Origin: an uncultured Eubacteriales bacterium
GTDB lineage: Bacteria > Bacillota_A > Clostridia > Oscillospirales > Oscillospiraceae
Length of the DNA: 6,856 bases
Assembly: GCA_900556015.1 (NCBI GenBank)
Contig: USNH01000045.1
Location: forward strand, 1 to 6,856
Reading direction: 5' to 3'
The notes beneath the pieces were generated by a model. The model was not told where the DNA came from. It did not search any database and saw only the letters and a program-made list of their open reading frames with translations. Below, in pieces: positions 1 through 6,285 of the stretch (its first letter is position 1; each line of letters opens with the position of its first letter). Made by a program: the position numbers and the translations under genes.

Positions 1-12
1 TAACGACATTAT

Positions 13-56
13 TTCAGGCTGTCGAAAAAAGCCGGAGGCTTTTTCGACAGCCTGAA
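13..56. terminator. Large inverted repeat with A/T-flanked core, probable terminator
   Basis: The arms 13-33 and 37-56 pair over 20 bp, with one extra A in the left arm and a GGA loop. The core is GCC-GGA-GGC, flanked by six A on the left and five T on the right, so an intrinsic terminator could form in either direction. It lies downstream of the minus-strand gene that stops at 111 and is the best candidate for ending that transcript, because the T run on the minus strand follows the GCC/GGC core. The outer arm (TTCAGGCTGTCG) resembles palindromic intergenic repeats that I recall from Clostridia genomes, so it may be a dispersed repeat. What lies to the left is outside the window. Confidence 0.65.
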
Positions 57-92
57 GCGGCAGGAGCGGCACACGTGCCGCTCCTGCCGCTT
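55..92. repeat. Perfect 18-bp stem hairpin with 2-base loop
   Basis: Positions 55-72 and 75-92 are exact reverse complements, separated only by AC at 73-74. The stem is GC-rich apart from its outer AA/TT pairs. It directly adjoins and shares two bases with the inverted repeat at 13-56, and it starts 18 bases after the stop codon of the minus-strand gene at 111. On the minus strand no T run follows it directly, so by itself it is not a textbook terminator. It may act with the neighbouring repeat as a 3' end stabiliser or transcription barrier, or be part of a mobile palindromic repeat unit. Confidence 0.6.
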
Positions 93-110
93 GTTATCTT
101 TGAGTATCAT

Positions 111-956
111 TCACTGCCGTTTTCTGCGTATCCACAGCGCTATCAGCACCACCGGGAGCGCCGCCAGCACCCACCCGGTCGAACCGCGCTTTTCAGGCGT
201 TCCGGGCGCTTCCTCCGCCTCCCATCCGGCGTAGAGCGTCATGTTGGCTGTCACGGTGTCCGCGTCAAAATCCCACGGCTGGGTCAGCGCCGGGTCTGTG
301 TACCAGCCGGTCAGGCGATACCCCTCCCGCACCGGGTCGTCAGGGCGGGACAGGCGCTGTCCCCGCGTCACCGTCTGCGACGGCAGCGAACTGCCTCCGC
401 CGCTCTCAAACGCCACACTGCACGTCTCGCTGACCACCACCGTCACATCGCAGGCCGCCGCGTCATACGCGCTTCGCCCGTCCTGCCGCGACACCAGGTA
501 ATTCCGATTGTGCAGCACGGACGCGCCGCTCTGCCCCACCACTTGAAACTGCACCACGGCCACGACGGTATTCGCCTGCCACGCCGCTCCGCCATTGAAG
601 TCGGCGAAGGCTAAATAGCAGGCGCGGACGCCTTCGGCCTCCGCCGCGTCCGCTATCCGCACGCCTTCGGCGGTCAGGCTGCTCTCCGGCAGAAGCTGCA
701 AAAACAGCGGGTCGTACACCACCTCGTCCTGCATGGCATACATGGTGTACGGATCATCGCTGTCCGTGCGCTCCAGCCGCAGCAGCAGGGCGATAACGTC
801 TCCGGGCTGCGCCTGCACCTCCGTCTTGCCGTTGGCTGACAGCGAAAAGCGGAAGGACGGCATCTCCTCCGCCTGCGCTGCCGGTGTCAGCAGCAACAGC
901 AGCGCCGCCAGCAGCAGCGCGGTCATCCACTTTTTACCGTGTCTGCCCTGAACCAC
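111..956 (-). CDS. Secreted cohesin-like / InlB-repeat protein with C-terminal membrane anchor
   Basis: This 281-residue protein of unknown specific role is probably displayed on the outer face of the membrane. Residues 1-29 form a signal peptide with a long leucine/alanine core and a likely AQA|EE cleavage site. Residues about 34-177 look like an all-beta, cohesin-like domain (PGDVIALLLRLE, then YDPLFLQLLP). Residues about 178-247 are a Flg_new/InlB B-type repeat, with the hallmarks EGYRLTGWYTD and MTLYAGW. Residues 261-277 form a transmembrane helix followed by RRKRQ. The arrangement resembles a sortase substrate, but I see no LPXTG, so plain membrane anchoring is more likely. The start is GTG (954-956), supported by GAGGAGG at 964-970 seven bases upstream; the next ATG is at codon 11. 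That ribosome site overlaps the stop codon of the M18 peptidase upstream, so the two are probably cotranscribed and perhaps translationally coupled. Domain calls come from pattern recognition. Confidence 0.8.
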   Translation of the reverse strand: MVQGRHGKKWMTALLLAALLLLLTPAAQAEEMPSFRFSLSANGKTEVQAQPGDVIALLLRLERTDSDDPYTMYAMQDEVVYDPLFLQLLPESSLTAEGVRIADAAEAEGVRACYLAFADFNGGAAWQANTVVAVVQFQVVGQSGASVLHNRNYLVSRQDGRSAYDAAACDVTVVVSETCSVAFESGGGSSLPSQTVTRGQRLSRPDDPVREGYRLTGWYTDPALTQPWDFDADTVTANMTLYAGWEAEEAPGTPEKRGSTGWVLAALPVVLIALWIRRKRQ

Positions 957-968
957 AGGCGTACCTCC

Positions 969-2249
969 TCACAAAACCGTCTCGAACGTCTGCCGGGCGG
1001 CGGCGGCCAGGTGGGCGCAGTCCTCCGTGCCCATGGTCTCCCACGCAGAGTGCATGGCCAGCTGAGCCAGGCCGATGTCCACCGTGCTCACCGGCACCAG
1101 CGTGTTGGCGATGCTGCCCAGGGTAGAGCCGCCGGGCAGGTCGGAGCGGTTGGCCATGACCTGGGTGGGCACATCGGCGGCCTTGCAGATGCTGCGGAAC
1201 AGGGCGCAGGAGCGGCCATCCGTGGCGTAGCGCTGGTTGGCGTTGAACTTGATGACCACGCCGCCGTTCATGCGGGGGCAGTTGTCGCCATCACTGTACT
1301 CCGGGTGGTTGGGATGGATGGCGTGGGCGTTGTCGGCGGAGAGCAGGAAGCTGCGGGCCAGCATGGTGCGGAACGTCTCCTCGTCATGGCCCAGGGCGAA
1401 GGTGATGCGGCGCAGCGTGTCCCGCAGGAAGGCGGAGGCCGCGCCCTGCTTCGTTTCAGAGCCTACCTCCTCGTTGTCGAAAATGCACAGCACGGGCAGC
1501 GCGCCGGTGTCGCGGGCGGCGAGGAAACCCTCCAGACAGCCCCAGGCGCAGGCCAGGTCGTCCAGCCGGGGGGAGAGGACATACTCGTTGTGCGCGCCCA
1601 AAGTGACGCCCTGACCGCGGCAGTAGAGGAACAGGTCGCTGCCCAGCACATCCTCGGGGCTGACCCCGGCGGCCTCCGCCGCCATGGGCAGGATAGCGGC
1701 GGCGGGATCATCGCTGCTGAACAGGGGGATGGTGTCCACGTTGGCCATGTATTTCATGCCGTCGTTGGCGTTTCGGTTCATGTGGATGGCCACGCTGGGG
1801 ATCACCAGCAGGTTGCGGTCGATGTTCACCAGCTTCTCGTCCAGCCCGCCGTCTCGGCGGACGAACAGCCTGCCGGCCACGGAGAGAGGCCGGTCGAACC
1901 AGGTGGACATCAGCATCCCGCCGTACTTCTCGGTGTGCAGGCGGACGTAGCCGCTGCTCCGCAGCTCGGCGCGCTCCTTCAGCTTGAAAGTGGGGGAGTC
2001 GCTGTGAGCGGCGGCCATCATGAAGCCGCCCCGCAGCTCCTGCGGCACGCGGAAGGCGATGATGCTGGAGCCGCCGCGGATGACGAAGCGTCGGTCGCCG
2101 GGGTGCAGCGTCCAGCGTTCGCCCTCGGACAGCGGCGTGTACCCGGCGGCGGTGAGGCGGGCGGCAGTGTTGGCGATGGCGTGGAAACAGGTGGGGCTGG
2201 CGGAAATAAAATCCAGCATGGGCAGGGCAGAAGCCGGTGTTGTCGTCAT
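969..2249 (-). CDS. M18 family aminopeptidase (aspartyl aminopeptidase type)
   Basis: This is a cytoplasmic two-metal (zinc or cobalt) exopeptidase that removes N-terminal residues, classically Asp or Glu, from peptides. Its 426 residues match the usual M18 length of about 430-460. The family motifs are intact and in order: AHSDSP with H82 as metal ligand, SPRLDD with D230, DNEEVGS with E260 as general base and E261 as ligand, SADNAHA with D306, and AMHSAWE with H400. The PGGSTLG block at 372-378 is also typical. The ATG at 2247-2249 has GAGGAGG nine bases upstream (2259-2265). Its promoter lies at 2404-2432, which gives a leader of about 150 bases. It is the first gene of a two-gene operon, with the surface protein following after 12 bases, and is divergent from the MFS/M3 peptidase operon. 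Substrate preference cannot be read from the sequence. The gene symbol follows common usage for bacterial M18 enzymes. Confidence 0.95.
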   Translation of the reverse strand: MTTTPASALPMLDFISASPTCFHAIANTAARLTAAGYTPLSEGERWTLHPGDRRFVIRGGSSIIAFRVPQELRGGFMMAAAHSDSPTFKLKERAELRSSGYVRLHTEKYGGMLMSTWFDRPLSVAGRLFVRRDGGLDEKLVNIDRNLLVIPSVAIHMNRNANDGMKYMANVDTIPLFSSDDPAAAILPMAAEAAGVSPEDVLGSDLFLYCRGQGVTLGAHNEYVLSPRLDDLACAWGCLEGFLAARDTGALPVLCIFDNEEVGSETKQGAASAFLRDTLRRITFALGHDEETFRTMLARSFLLSADNAHAIHPNHPEYSDGDNCPRMNGGVVIKFNANQRYATDGRSCALFRSICKAADVPTQVMANRSDLPGGSTLGSIANTLVPVSTVDIGLAQLAMHSAWETMGTEDCAHLAAAARQTFETVL

Positions 2250-2403
2250 AGTGAATAACCTCCTCGTCCTTGAGCAGTGGACAACTTGAATTGTGAGTAT
2301 TGTACCATAAAGTAAAGTGAAGAGATGTGATATGCTGTTTTCTTCGGCGAAATGGTTTCACGAAACGAGAATACGGTACTTTTTCGATGCCTGATTTTGC
2401 CTC

Positions 2404-2432
2404 ATTATACCATGAAAGAGCGTGGCTGGCAA
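2404..2432 (-). promoter_or_regulatory. Sigma-A promoter for the M18 peptidase operon
   Basis: Reading the minus strand, TTGCCA (2432-2427) is followed by a 17-base spacer and TATAAT (2409-2404). TGG directly precedes the -10 and gives an extended -10 element. The match is five of six at -35 and six of six at -10. The predicted start point is near 2397, which leaves about 150 untranslated bases before the ATG at 2249. Confidence 0.75.
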
Positions 2433-2467
2433 GCGCCTGCGGATGGTCAAAACGGCGGTAATTTGGC

Positions 2468-2492
2468 AAAAGTACTAAAAGTGGTGAAAAGT
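2468..2492. repeat. Three AAAAGT boxes at near-helical spacing
   Basis: AAAAGT occurs at 2468-2473, 2477-2482 and 2487-2492, with starts 9 and 10 bases apart, so all three would face nearly the same side of the helix. They lie just upstream of the plus-strand -35 at 2506 and upstream of the minus-strand -35 at 2432, between the two divergent promoters. This position suits an activator or shared regulator site, but the stretch is A-rich and the boxes are short, so chance or a simple UP-element-like A tract remains possible. Confidence 0.35.
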
Positions 2493-2505
2493 ATGCAGGA
2501 TGTTC

Positions 2506-2534
2506 TTGCTTATTCATAAGAAATCAGGTATAAT
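2506..2534 (+). promoter_or_regulatory. Sigma-A promoter for the MFS / M3 peptidase operon
   Basis: TTGCTT (2506-2511), a 17-base spacer, then a perfect TATAAT (2529-2534). The predicted start point is near 2541, giving a leader of about 58 bases before the ATG at 2599. The -35 is only a partial match, which leaves room for activation through the A-rich boxes directly upstream. Confidence 0.75.
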
Positions 2535-2564
2535 AGGCCGTAAAAATACTCTGCTCCGGCAGAC

Positions 2565-2598
2565 GAGGAGGGACGGGCGGCATTAGCCCGTTGCGGCT
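2565..2598 (+). promoter_or_regulatory. Split ribosome binding site with hairpin spacer
   Basis: The only strong Shine-Dalgarno sequence before the MFS gene is GAGGAGGGA at 2565-2573, about 25 bases from the ATG at 2599 and too far for normal use. Between them CGGGC (2574-2578) and GCCCG (2586-2590) can pair around a seven-base loop. If the hairpin folds, the effective gap shrinks to eight bases (2591-2598), which is ideal. An in-frame TAG at 2584-2586 rules out an upstream start nearer the Shine-Dalgarno sequence, and the next internal Met is residue 34, inside the first helix. This is therefore probably a structured-spacer start, possibly a control point. Confidence 0.5.
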
Positions 2599-3879
2599 AT
2601 GAGCGAACGCTACGAAAACGAAAGAACGGAATTGGACGTTGTCTCCCCTCTGTGGACACGTGACTTCACGATCATCACGCTGGGCAGCGTGGTGTCCATG
2701 CTGGGAAACAGTATGTCCGGCTTTGCGCTGAGTCTGCTGGTGCTGGACTACACACAGTCCGGGATGCTGTACGCCATCTACATCGCCGCCTTCACCGTGC
2801 CGCAGATCGTGATGCCCATTTTCTCCGGCGCGATATTGGACCGCTTCTCCCGCAAGAGGATGATCTACACCCTGGACTTTATCTCGTCGGGGGTATTCCT
2901 GACGGCGGCGCTGATCCTCAGCCGGGGCTGGTTCAGCTTCTCGGTGCTGGTGGTGGGCTGCCTGATCATCGGCTCTATCAACAGCATCTACATGGTGGCC
3001 TATCAGAGCTTCTACCCCATGCTCATCACGCCGGGGAACTATTCCAAGGCGTATTCCATCGCCAGCGTGCTGGAAACGCTGTCGGCGGTGATGATCCCCG
3101 TGGCCACCTTTGCCTACAACAAGGTCGGCATCACGCCGTTGCTGGCGGCCAACGCCGTGTGCTTCCTTGTCGCCGCCATCGCCGAAACGCAGATCAAGGC
3201 GGAGGAGAGCTACATCCAGCAGCGGAAGCAGGCTATGGCGGAGCGGCAGAGCTCCGGGCGTCAGCTGCTGCTGGACATCAGAGAGGGCTTCCAGTACCTG
3301 CTGGGCGAGAAGGGTCTGCTGGCGGTGGCGGTGTATTTCACCTTCAGCGCACTGGCCAGCGGCGCGTCCCAGGTCATCACGCTGCCCTATTTCAAGGGCG
3401 CATTTGAAAACGGCGAGTACATATATTCTATGGTGTGGGGGACGCTGCTGGTGGGCCGTGCGCTGGGCGGACTGTTCCACTACAAGATGCAGATACCCAG
3501 GAAATACAAATACACCATCGCCCTCACCGTATACATCACCATCTCCGTGCTGGAGGGCACTTACCTCTACACGCCTGTGCCGGTGATGATGCTGATGCTC
3601 TTTTTCGTCGGCGTGCTGGGCGTGACCAGCTATACCATCCGCATTTCCGCCACCCAGAGCTACGTCCCCCACGAGAAAAAGGGCCGGTTCAACGGCGCGT
3701 TCAATATGCTCAACACCGTGGGAAGCCTGACGGGCCAGCTGACGGCGGGCGCACTGACCGCGGTGCTCATGCCCCGGACGGTGTTGCTGGGCTTCATGCT
3801 GCTGACGGCTGTGGCGGCGGTCATATTCATCGGCGGCAATCGCACGGCGGTCAGCGCCATCTACAACCGGCAGCAGTAG
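2599..3879 (+). CDS. MFS transporter (MFS_3/EntS-like group)
   Basis: This 426-residue inner-membrane secondary transporter, probably proton driven, has about twelve predicted helices: roughly 22-46, 56-80, 88-109, 111-133, 150-172, 176-196, then after a charged central loop (198-235) 238-262, 273-294, 304-322, 326-347, 365-391 and 394-412. The MFS motif A is clear between helices 2 and 3 (GAILDRFSRKR, 77-87). The stretch YVPHEKKGRFNGAFNMLNTV before helix 11 resembles the VP-x-E-x-RGR region of the MFS_3 group, which includes the enterobactin exporter EntS and macrolide exporters; an efflux role is therefore more likely than uptake, but the substrate is unknown. It is the first gene of a three-gene operon, with the M3 peptidase starting 41 bases downstream and no terminator between them. 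The ATG is fixed by a stop just upstream; the unusual ribosome site is listed separately. Confidence 0.88.
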   Translation: MSERYENERTELDVVSPLWTRDFTIITLGSVVSMLGNSMSGFALSLLVLDYTQSGMLYAIYIAAFTVPQIVMPIFSGAILDRFSRKRMIYTLDFISSGVFLTAALILSRGWFSFSVLVVGCLIIGSINSIYMVAYQSFYPMLITPGNYSKAYSIASVLETLSAVMIPVATFAYNKVGITPLLAANAVCFLVAAIAETQIKAEESYIQQRKQAMAERQSSGRQLLLDIREGFQYLLGEKGLLAVAVYFTFSALASGASQVITLPYFKGAFENGEYIYSMVWGTLLVGRALGGLFHYKMQIPRKYKYTIALTVYITISVLEGTYLYTPVPVMMLMLFFVGVLGVTSYTIRISATQSYVPHEKKGRFNGAFNMLNTVGSLTGQLTAGALTAVLMPRTVLLGFMLLTAVAAVIFIGGNRTAVSAIYNRQQ

Positions 3880-3884
3880 GAAAA

Positions 3885-3898
3885 GCGGCATCCGCCGC
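3885..3898 (+). other. Short intercistronic hairpin
   Basis: GCGGC (3885-3889) and GCCGC (3894-3898) pair around ATCC, between the MFS stop and the M3 peptidase ribosome site. No T run follows, so it is not a terminator. It could be a processing or stability element, or be incidental to the GC-rich sequence. Confidence 0.3.
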
Positions 3899-3920
3899 GT
3901 GACACAAGGAGGAACTTATC

Positions 3921-5627
3921 ATGAAATTCTCGGAGATGCCCTACAAGCGCCCCGACACGGAGGCTCTCAAGCAGCAGTGGACGGCGCTGACGCAGCGCCT
4001 GGAGCACGCCGCCACCTACGAGGAGGCTCGTGCGGCCTTTTTGGAGCAGCAGGCCCTGTCCCGCTCCGCGGAGACCCAGGCCACGCTGGCCTCCGTCCGC
4101 CACTCCATCGACACCCGCGATGCCTTCTATGACGGCGAGGAGAAGTTCTGGAACGTCTTTGCGCCGGAGCTGGAGGAGTACGAGCAGGCGTGGAAGGCGG
4201 CCATGCTGGCCTCCTCGTTCCGCAAGGATTTCGCCGCAGAATACGGCGAGCTGATGTTCCTCAACGCGGAGATCGACCGCAAGAGCTTTGCACCGGAGAT
4301 CATCCCGGAAATGCAGCAGGAGAACGATTTGGTCCAGGCGTATGAGAAGCTCATCGCCTCGGCACAGATCCCCTTCGAGGGGAAGACCTACACCCTGTCC
4401 CAGCTGCAGCCTATGAAGACCGACCCGGATGACGACCGCCGCTTGGCGGCGTGGAAGGCGGACTCCCGGTGGTCCATGGAGCACGCGGAGGAGCTGGACA
4501 CCCTGTACGACAAGCTGGTGCATCTGCGCGATGCCATGGGCAGAAAGCTGGGCTACGATGGCTACACCACCCTGGGCTACTACCGCATGAAGCGCAACTG
4601 CTACACCAAGGACGACGTGGAGAAGTTCCGCGCCGCCGTGCGGAAGTACCTCGTGCCGGTGGCGGAGAAGATATACCGCAAGCAGGCGGAGCGGTTGGGC
4701 AAGAGCTATCCCCTGAGCTTCGCGGACGCGGCGCTGGAGTTCCGCTCCGGCAACCCCCGGCCCGTGGGCACGCCGGACGACATTCTGGCCCAGGGCATGA
4801 AGTTCTACGGCGAGCTGTCGCCGGAGACGAAGGAGTTCTTCCGCACCATGCTGGACGACGAGCTGCTGGACGTGCTGAGCACCGAGGGCAAGCGGGCCGG
4901 CGGCTACTGCACCGGCCTGGGCGACTATGAAGTGCCCTTCATCTTCGCCAACTTCAACGGCACGCAGCACGATGTGGAGGTGGTCACCCACGAGGCCGGC
5001 CACGCCTTCGCCTGCTGGATGAACCGCAAGCGCGTGCCCGACAGCTATATCTGGCCCAGCCTGGAGGCCTGCGAGGTACACTCCATGAGCATGGAGTTCT
5101 TCGCCTGGCCGTGGGCCGAGGGCTTCTTCGGCCCGGATACCCGCAAGTTCCTGTATAGCCACCTGGCCGGTGCGCTGACGTTTATCCCCTACGGCACGAT
5201 GGTGGACCACTTCCAGCACATCGTGTACGAAAAGCCGGACATGACCCCGGCGGAGCGCAACGCCGCCTGGAAGGAGCTGACCGCCGTCTACACGCCCTGG
5301 CTGAAGATGGACGACAGCGACCTGCCCTTCTACACCGAGGGCCGCCGCTGGCAGCGGCAGAGCCATATCTACGTCAACCCGTTCTACTACATCGACTACT
5401 GCCTGGCGCAGACCGTGTCGCTGGAGTTTTGGGCCATGATCCAAAAGGACAAGGACGATGCCTGGCAGCACTATATGGCCTACACCCGGCAGGGCGGCAG
5501 CCGCACGTTCACCGAGCTGCTGCAAAACGCCGGGCTGGAGAGCCCCTTCGACGAGAGCTGCCTGCGGGGCGTATGCGCCGCGGCGGAGCAGTGGCTGGAC
5601 AGCTTTGACATGACCGGCATCCTGTAA
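3921..5627 (+). CDS. M3 family oligoendopeptidase (PepF-related zinc metallopeptidase)
   Basis: This cytoplasmic zinc endopeptidase is expected to cut short peptides, normally after uptake. The zinc site HEAGH sits at residues 357-361 (H357 and H361 ligands, E358 catalytic). E385 in CEVHSMSMEFF, 24 residues after the second His, fits the third ligand of the family. The region SHIYVNPFYYIDYCLAQ (481-497) matches the conserved C-terminal substrate-binding segment of M3 enzymes. At 568 residues it is shorter than classical PepF (about 600) and fits the clade annotated as 'oligoendopeptidase, M3 family' distinct from PepF, so no symbol is given. There is no signal peptide. The ATG has AGGAGG at 3907-3912, eight bases upstream. 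It shares an operon with the MFS gene before it and overlaps the next gene by one base. A cooperative role with the divergent M18 aminopeptidase in peptide breakdown is inferred. Confidence 0.93.
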   Translation: MKFSEMPYKRPDTEALKQQWTALTQRLEHAATYEEARAAFLEQQALSRSAETQATLASVRHSIDTRDAFYDGEEKFWNVFAPELEEYEQAWKAAMLASSFRKDFAAEYGELMFLNAEIDRKSFAPEIIPEMQQENDLVQAYEKLIASAQIPFEGKTYTLSQLQPMKTDPDDDRRLAAWKADSRWSMEHAEELDTLYDKLVHLRDAMGRKLGYDGYTTLGYYRMKRNCYTKDDVEKFRAAVRKYLVPVAEKIYRKQAERLGKSYPLSFADAALEFRSGNPRPVGTPDDILAQGMKFYGELSPETKEFFRTMLDDELLDVLSTEGKRAGGYCTGLGDYEVPFIFANFNGTQHDVEVVTHEAGHAFACWMNRKRVPDSYIWPSLEACEVHSMSMEFFAWPWAEGFFGPDTRKFLYSHLAGALTFIPYGTMVDHFQHIVYEKPDMTPAERNAAWKELTAVYTPWLKMDDSDLPFYTEGRRWQRQSHIYVNPFYYIDYCLAQTVSLEFWAMIQKDKDDAWQHYMAYTRQGGSRTFTELLQNAGLESPFDESCLRGVCAAAEQWLDSFDMTGIL

Positions 5628-6190
5628 TGGCGGAGGAGAAGAAGCGGCGGGGACGCCGCGACCACCTGAACGATTTCTACCGCGATGTATCCGGCAACTA
5701 CGTCTATACCGGCGTGTGCTACGAGCACACCGGCGGCGTTCGCGCCAACACCGCGCTGCTGCGGCGCTTGCGGCTGATGGCGGCGGTGATGGCGGCGGCG
5801 GTGGTGGCCGGCGGCTGTATCTCCGCGCCGGGCGTGGGGCGGTGCTTCTACGTGCTGCTGCCCTACGCGGCGCAGATCGGCGTCACCGGCAGCATCGTGT
5901 GGGCCGTGGCCCGCTGGCAGGTGCGGGAATACCCCCTGCGGGAATACATATACCGCGCCACGGTACAGGCTCTGCCGGGACGCTGCCTGGCGCAGGCCGT
6001 TTTGGCCGGTGTGGGACTGGCGGCGGAGACGCTGTACCTGCTGCTGTCCGGCAGCGATGGCCGCGGCGCGGCGGCGGCCATATACCTGCTGCTGCAAGCC
6101 TGCGTCCTCGTGCTGGCGCTGTTGACCCGGCGCGCTGTGCTGGCCAGCGACTGGCAGATGGAGAAGCACGGCGGCCTGACAACAGAATAA
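5627..6190 (+). CDS. Four-helix membrane protein of unknown function
   Basis: I do not recognise this 187-residue protein. The N-terminus (1-48) is charged and soluble, starting EEKKRRGRRD, with the aromatic stretch FYRDVSGNYVYTG at 17-29. Four hydrophobic helices follow at about 49-67, 73-95, 120-140 and 148-167, with a charged loop (96-118, WQVREYPLREYIYR) between the second and third, and a short polar tail. No catalytic motif is visible. Its ATG overlaps the stop of the M3 peptidase gene (TAATG, 5625-5629), and I see no clear Shine-Dalgarno sequence, so its translation probably depends on ribosomes finishing the peptidase. This implies production tied to the peptidase, though a functional link is not shown. 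Codon use is the same GC-rich type as its neighbours, and a terminator follows shortly after the stop. It is real by position, length and coherent membrane topology. Confidence 0.8.
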   Translation: MAEEKKRRGRRDHLNDFYRDVSGNYVYTGVCYEHTGGVRANTALLRRLRLMAAVMAAAVVAGGCISAPGVGRCFYVLLPYAAQIGVTGSIVWAVARWQVREYPLREYIYRATVQALPGRCLAQAVLAGVGLAAETLYLLLSGSDGRGAAAAIYLLLQACVLVLALLTRRAVLASDWQMEKHGGLTTE

Positions 6191-6196
6191 GACCAC

Positions 6197-6221
6197 GTCA
6201 GCCGCGCTGAAAGCGGCTGAC
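6197..6221 (+). terminator. Nine-bp perfect hairpin, first part of a double terminator
   Basis: GTCAGCCGC (6197-6205) and GCGGCTGAC (6213-6221) pair perfectly around a seven-base loop, seven bases after the stop of the four-helix protein gene. No T run follows directly, but the next hairpin with its T run begins two bases later, so the pair probably works together to end the MFS-M3 operon. Confidence 0.6.
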
Positions 6222-6223
6222 CC

Positions 6224-6245
6224 AAAAGGGAATATTCCCTTTTTT
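6224..6245 (+). terminator. Intrinsic terminator
   Basis: Positions 6224-6243 form an exact palindrome: four A, then GGGAATATTCCC, then four T. The T run extends to 6245 (six T). The GGGAA/TTCCC stem with a following T run is an intrinsic terminator for the plus-strand operon. The matching A run also allows function on the opposite strand. Confidence 0.75.
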
Positions 6246-6265
6246 CTGCACGATTTACGTGCAGA
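6245..6265 (+). other. Perfect 8-bp hairpin directly after the terminator
   Basis: TCTGCACG (6245-6252) and CGTGCAGA (6258-6265) pair around ATTTA. It begins on the last T of the terminator T run. No T run follows it. Its role is unknown; it could lie in the leader of the downstream lipoprotein gene or be a regulator site. Confidence 0.45.
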
Positions 6266-6285
6266 TGTACCCTATGTGTGCGCCG

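Larger units (their letters stand above)
2250..2598. promoter_or_regulatory. Divergent intergenic control region
   Basis: This 349-base stretch has no supportable gene and is much richer in A+T than its flanks. It holds a promoter on each strand, three AAAAGT boxes and the start signal of the MFS gene, each listed separately. Other sites are weaker. GTTTC-AC-GAAAC at 2355-2366 lies inside the minus-strand leader, about 30-40 bases after the predicted start point, and could be an operator. GTACTTTT at 2376-2383 is an inverted copy of AAAAGTAC at 2468-2475. On the minus strand TGGTACAAT at 2299-2307 is a possible second extended -10 without a convincing -35. I do not recognise a riboswitch or T-box in the leader. 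Confidence 0.6.

Noticed and set aside
13..92. CRISPR array or transposon end
   Set aside because: There are only two different inverted repeats, no repeated spacer pattern, no direct target duplication and no transposase in the window.
939..2258. A 439-codon plus-strand open frame opposite the M18 peptidase
   Set aside because: It is the antisense shadow of a GC-rich gene. Its translation is dominated by His, Gly, Ala, Val and Gln, has no domain pattern, and lies opposite a protein with all catalytic motifs intact.
1708..2517. A 269-codon minus-strand frame running from the intergenic region into the M18 gene
   Set aside because: It overlaps the M18 gene in another frame, turns into Arg/His/Pro-rich shadow sequence, and its start lies upstream of the good minus-strand promoter.
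2524..3891. A 455-codon minus-strand open frame opposite the MFS transporter
   Set aside because: Its composition is rich in His, Arg, Gln and Asp as expected from reading transporter codons backwards, and it would cover the plus-strand ribosome site. No motif is visible.
3861..5525. A 554-codon minus-strand open frame opposite the M3 peptidase
   Set aside because: It is long only because codon bias leaves few stops on the reverse strand. The plus-strand frame has HEAGH and the full M3 pattern, and the antisense product has no recognisable domain.
5800..5830. Lipobox-like AGGC in the four-helix protein (residue C64)
   Set aside because: It lies more than 60 residues from the start, inside the first membrane helix, so it does not fit a lipoprotein signal.
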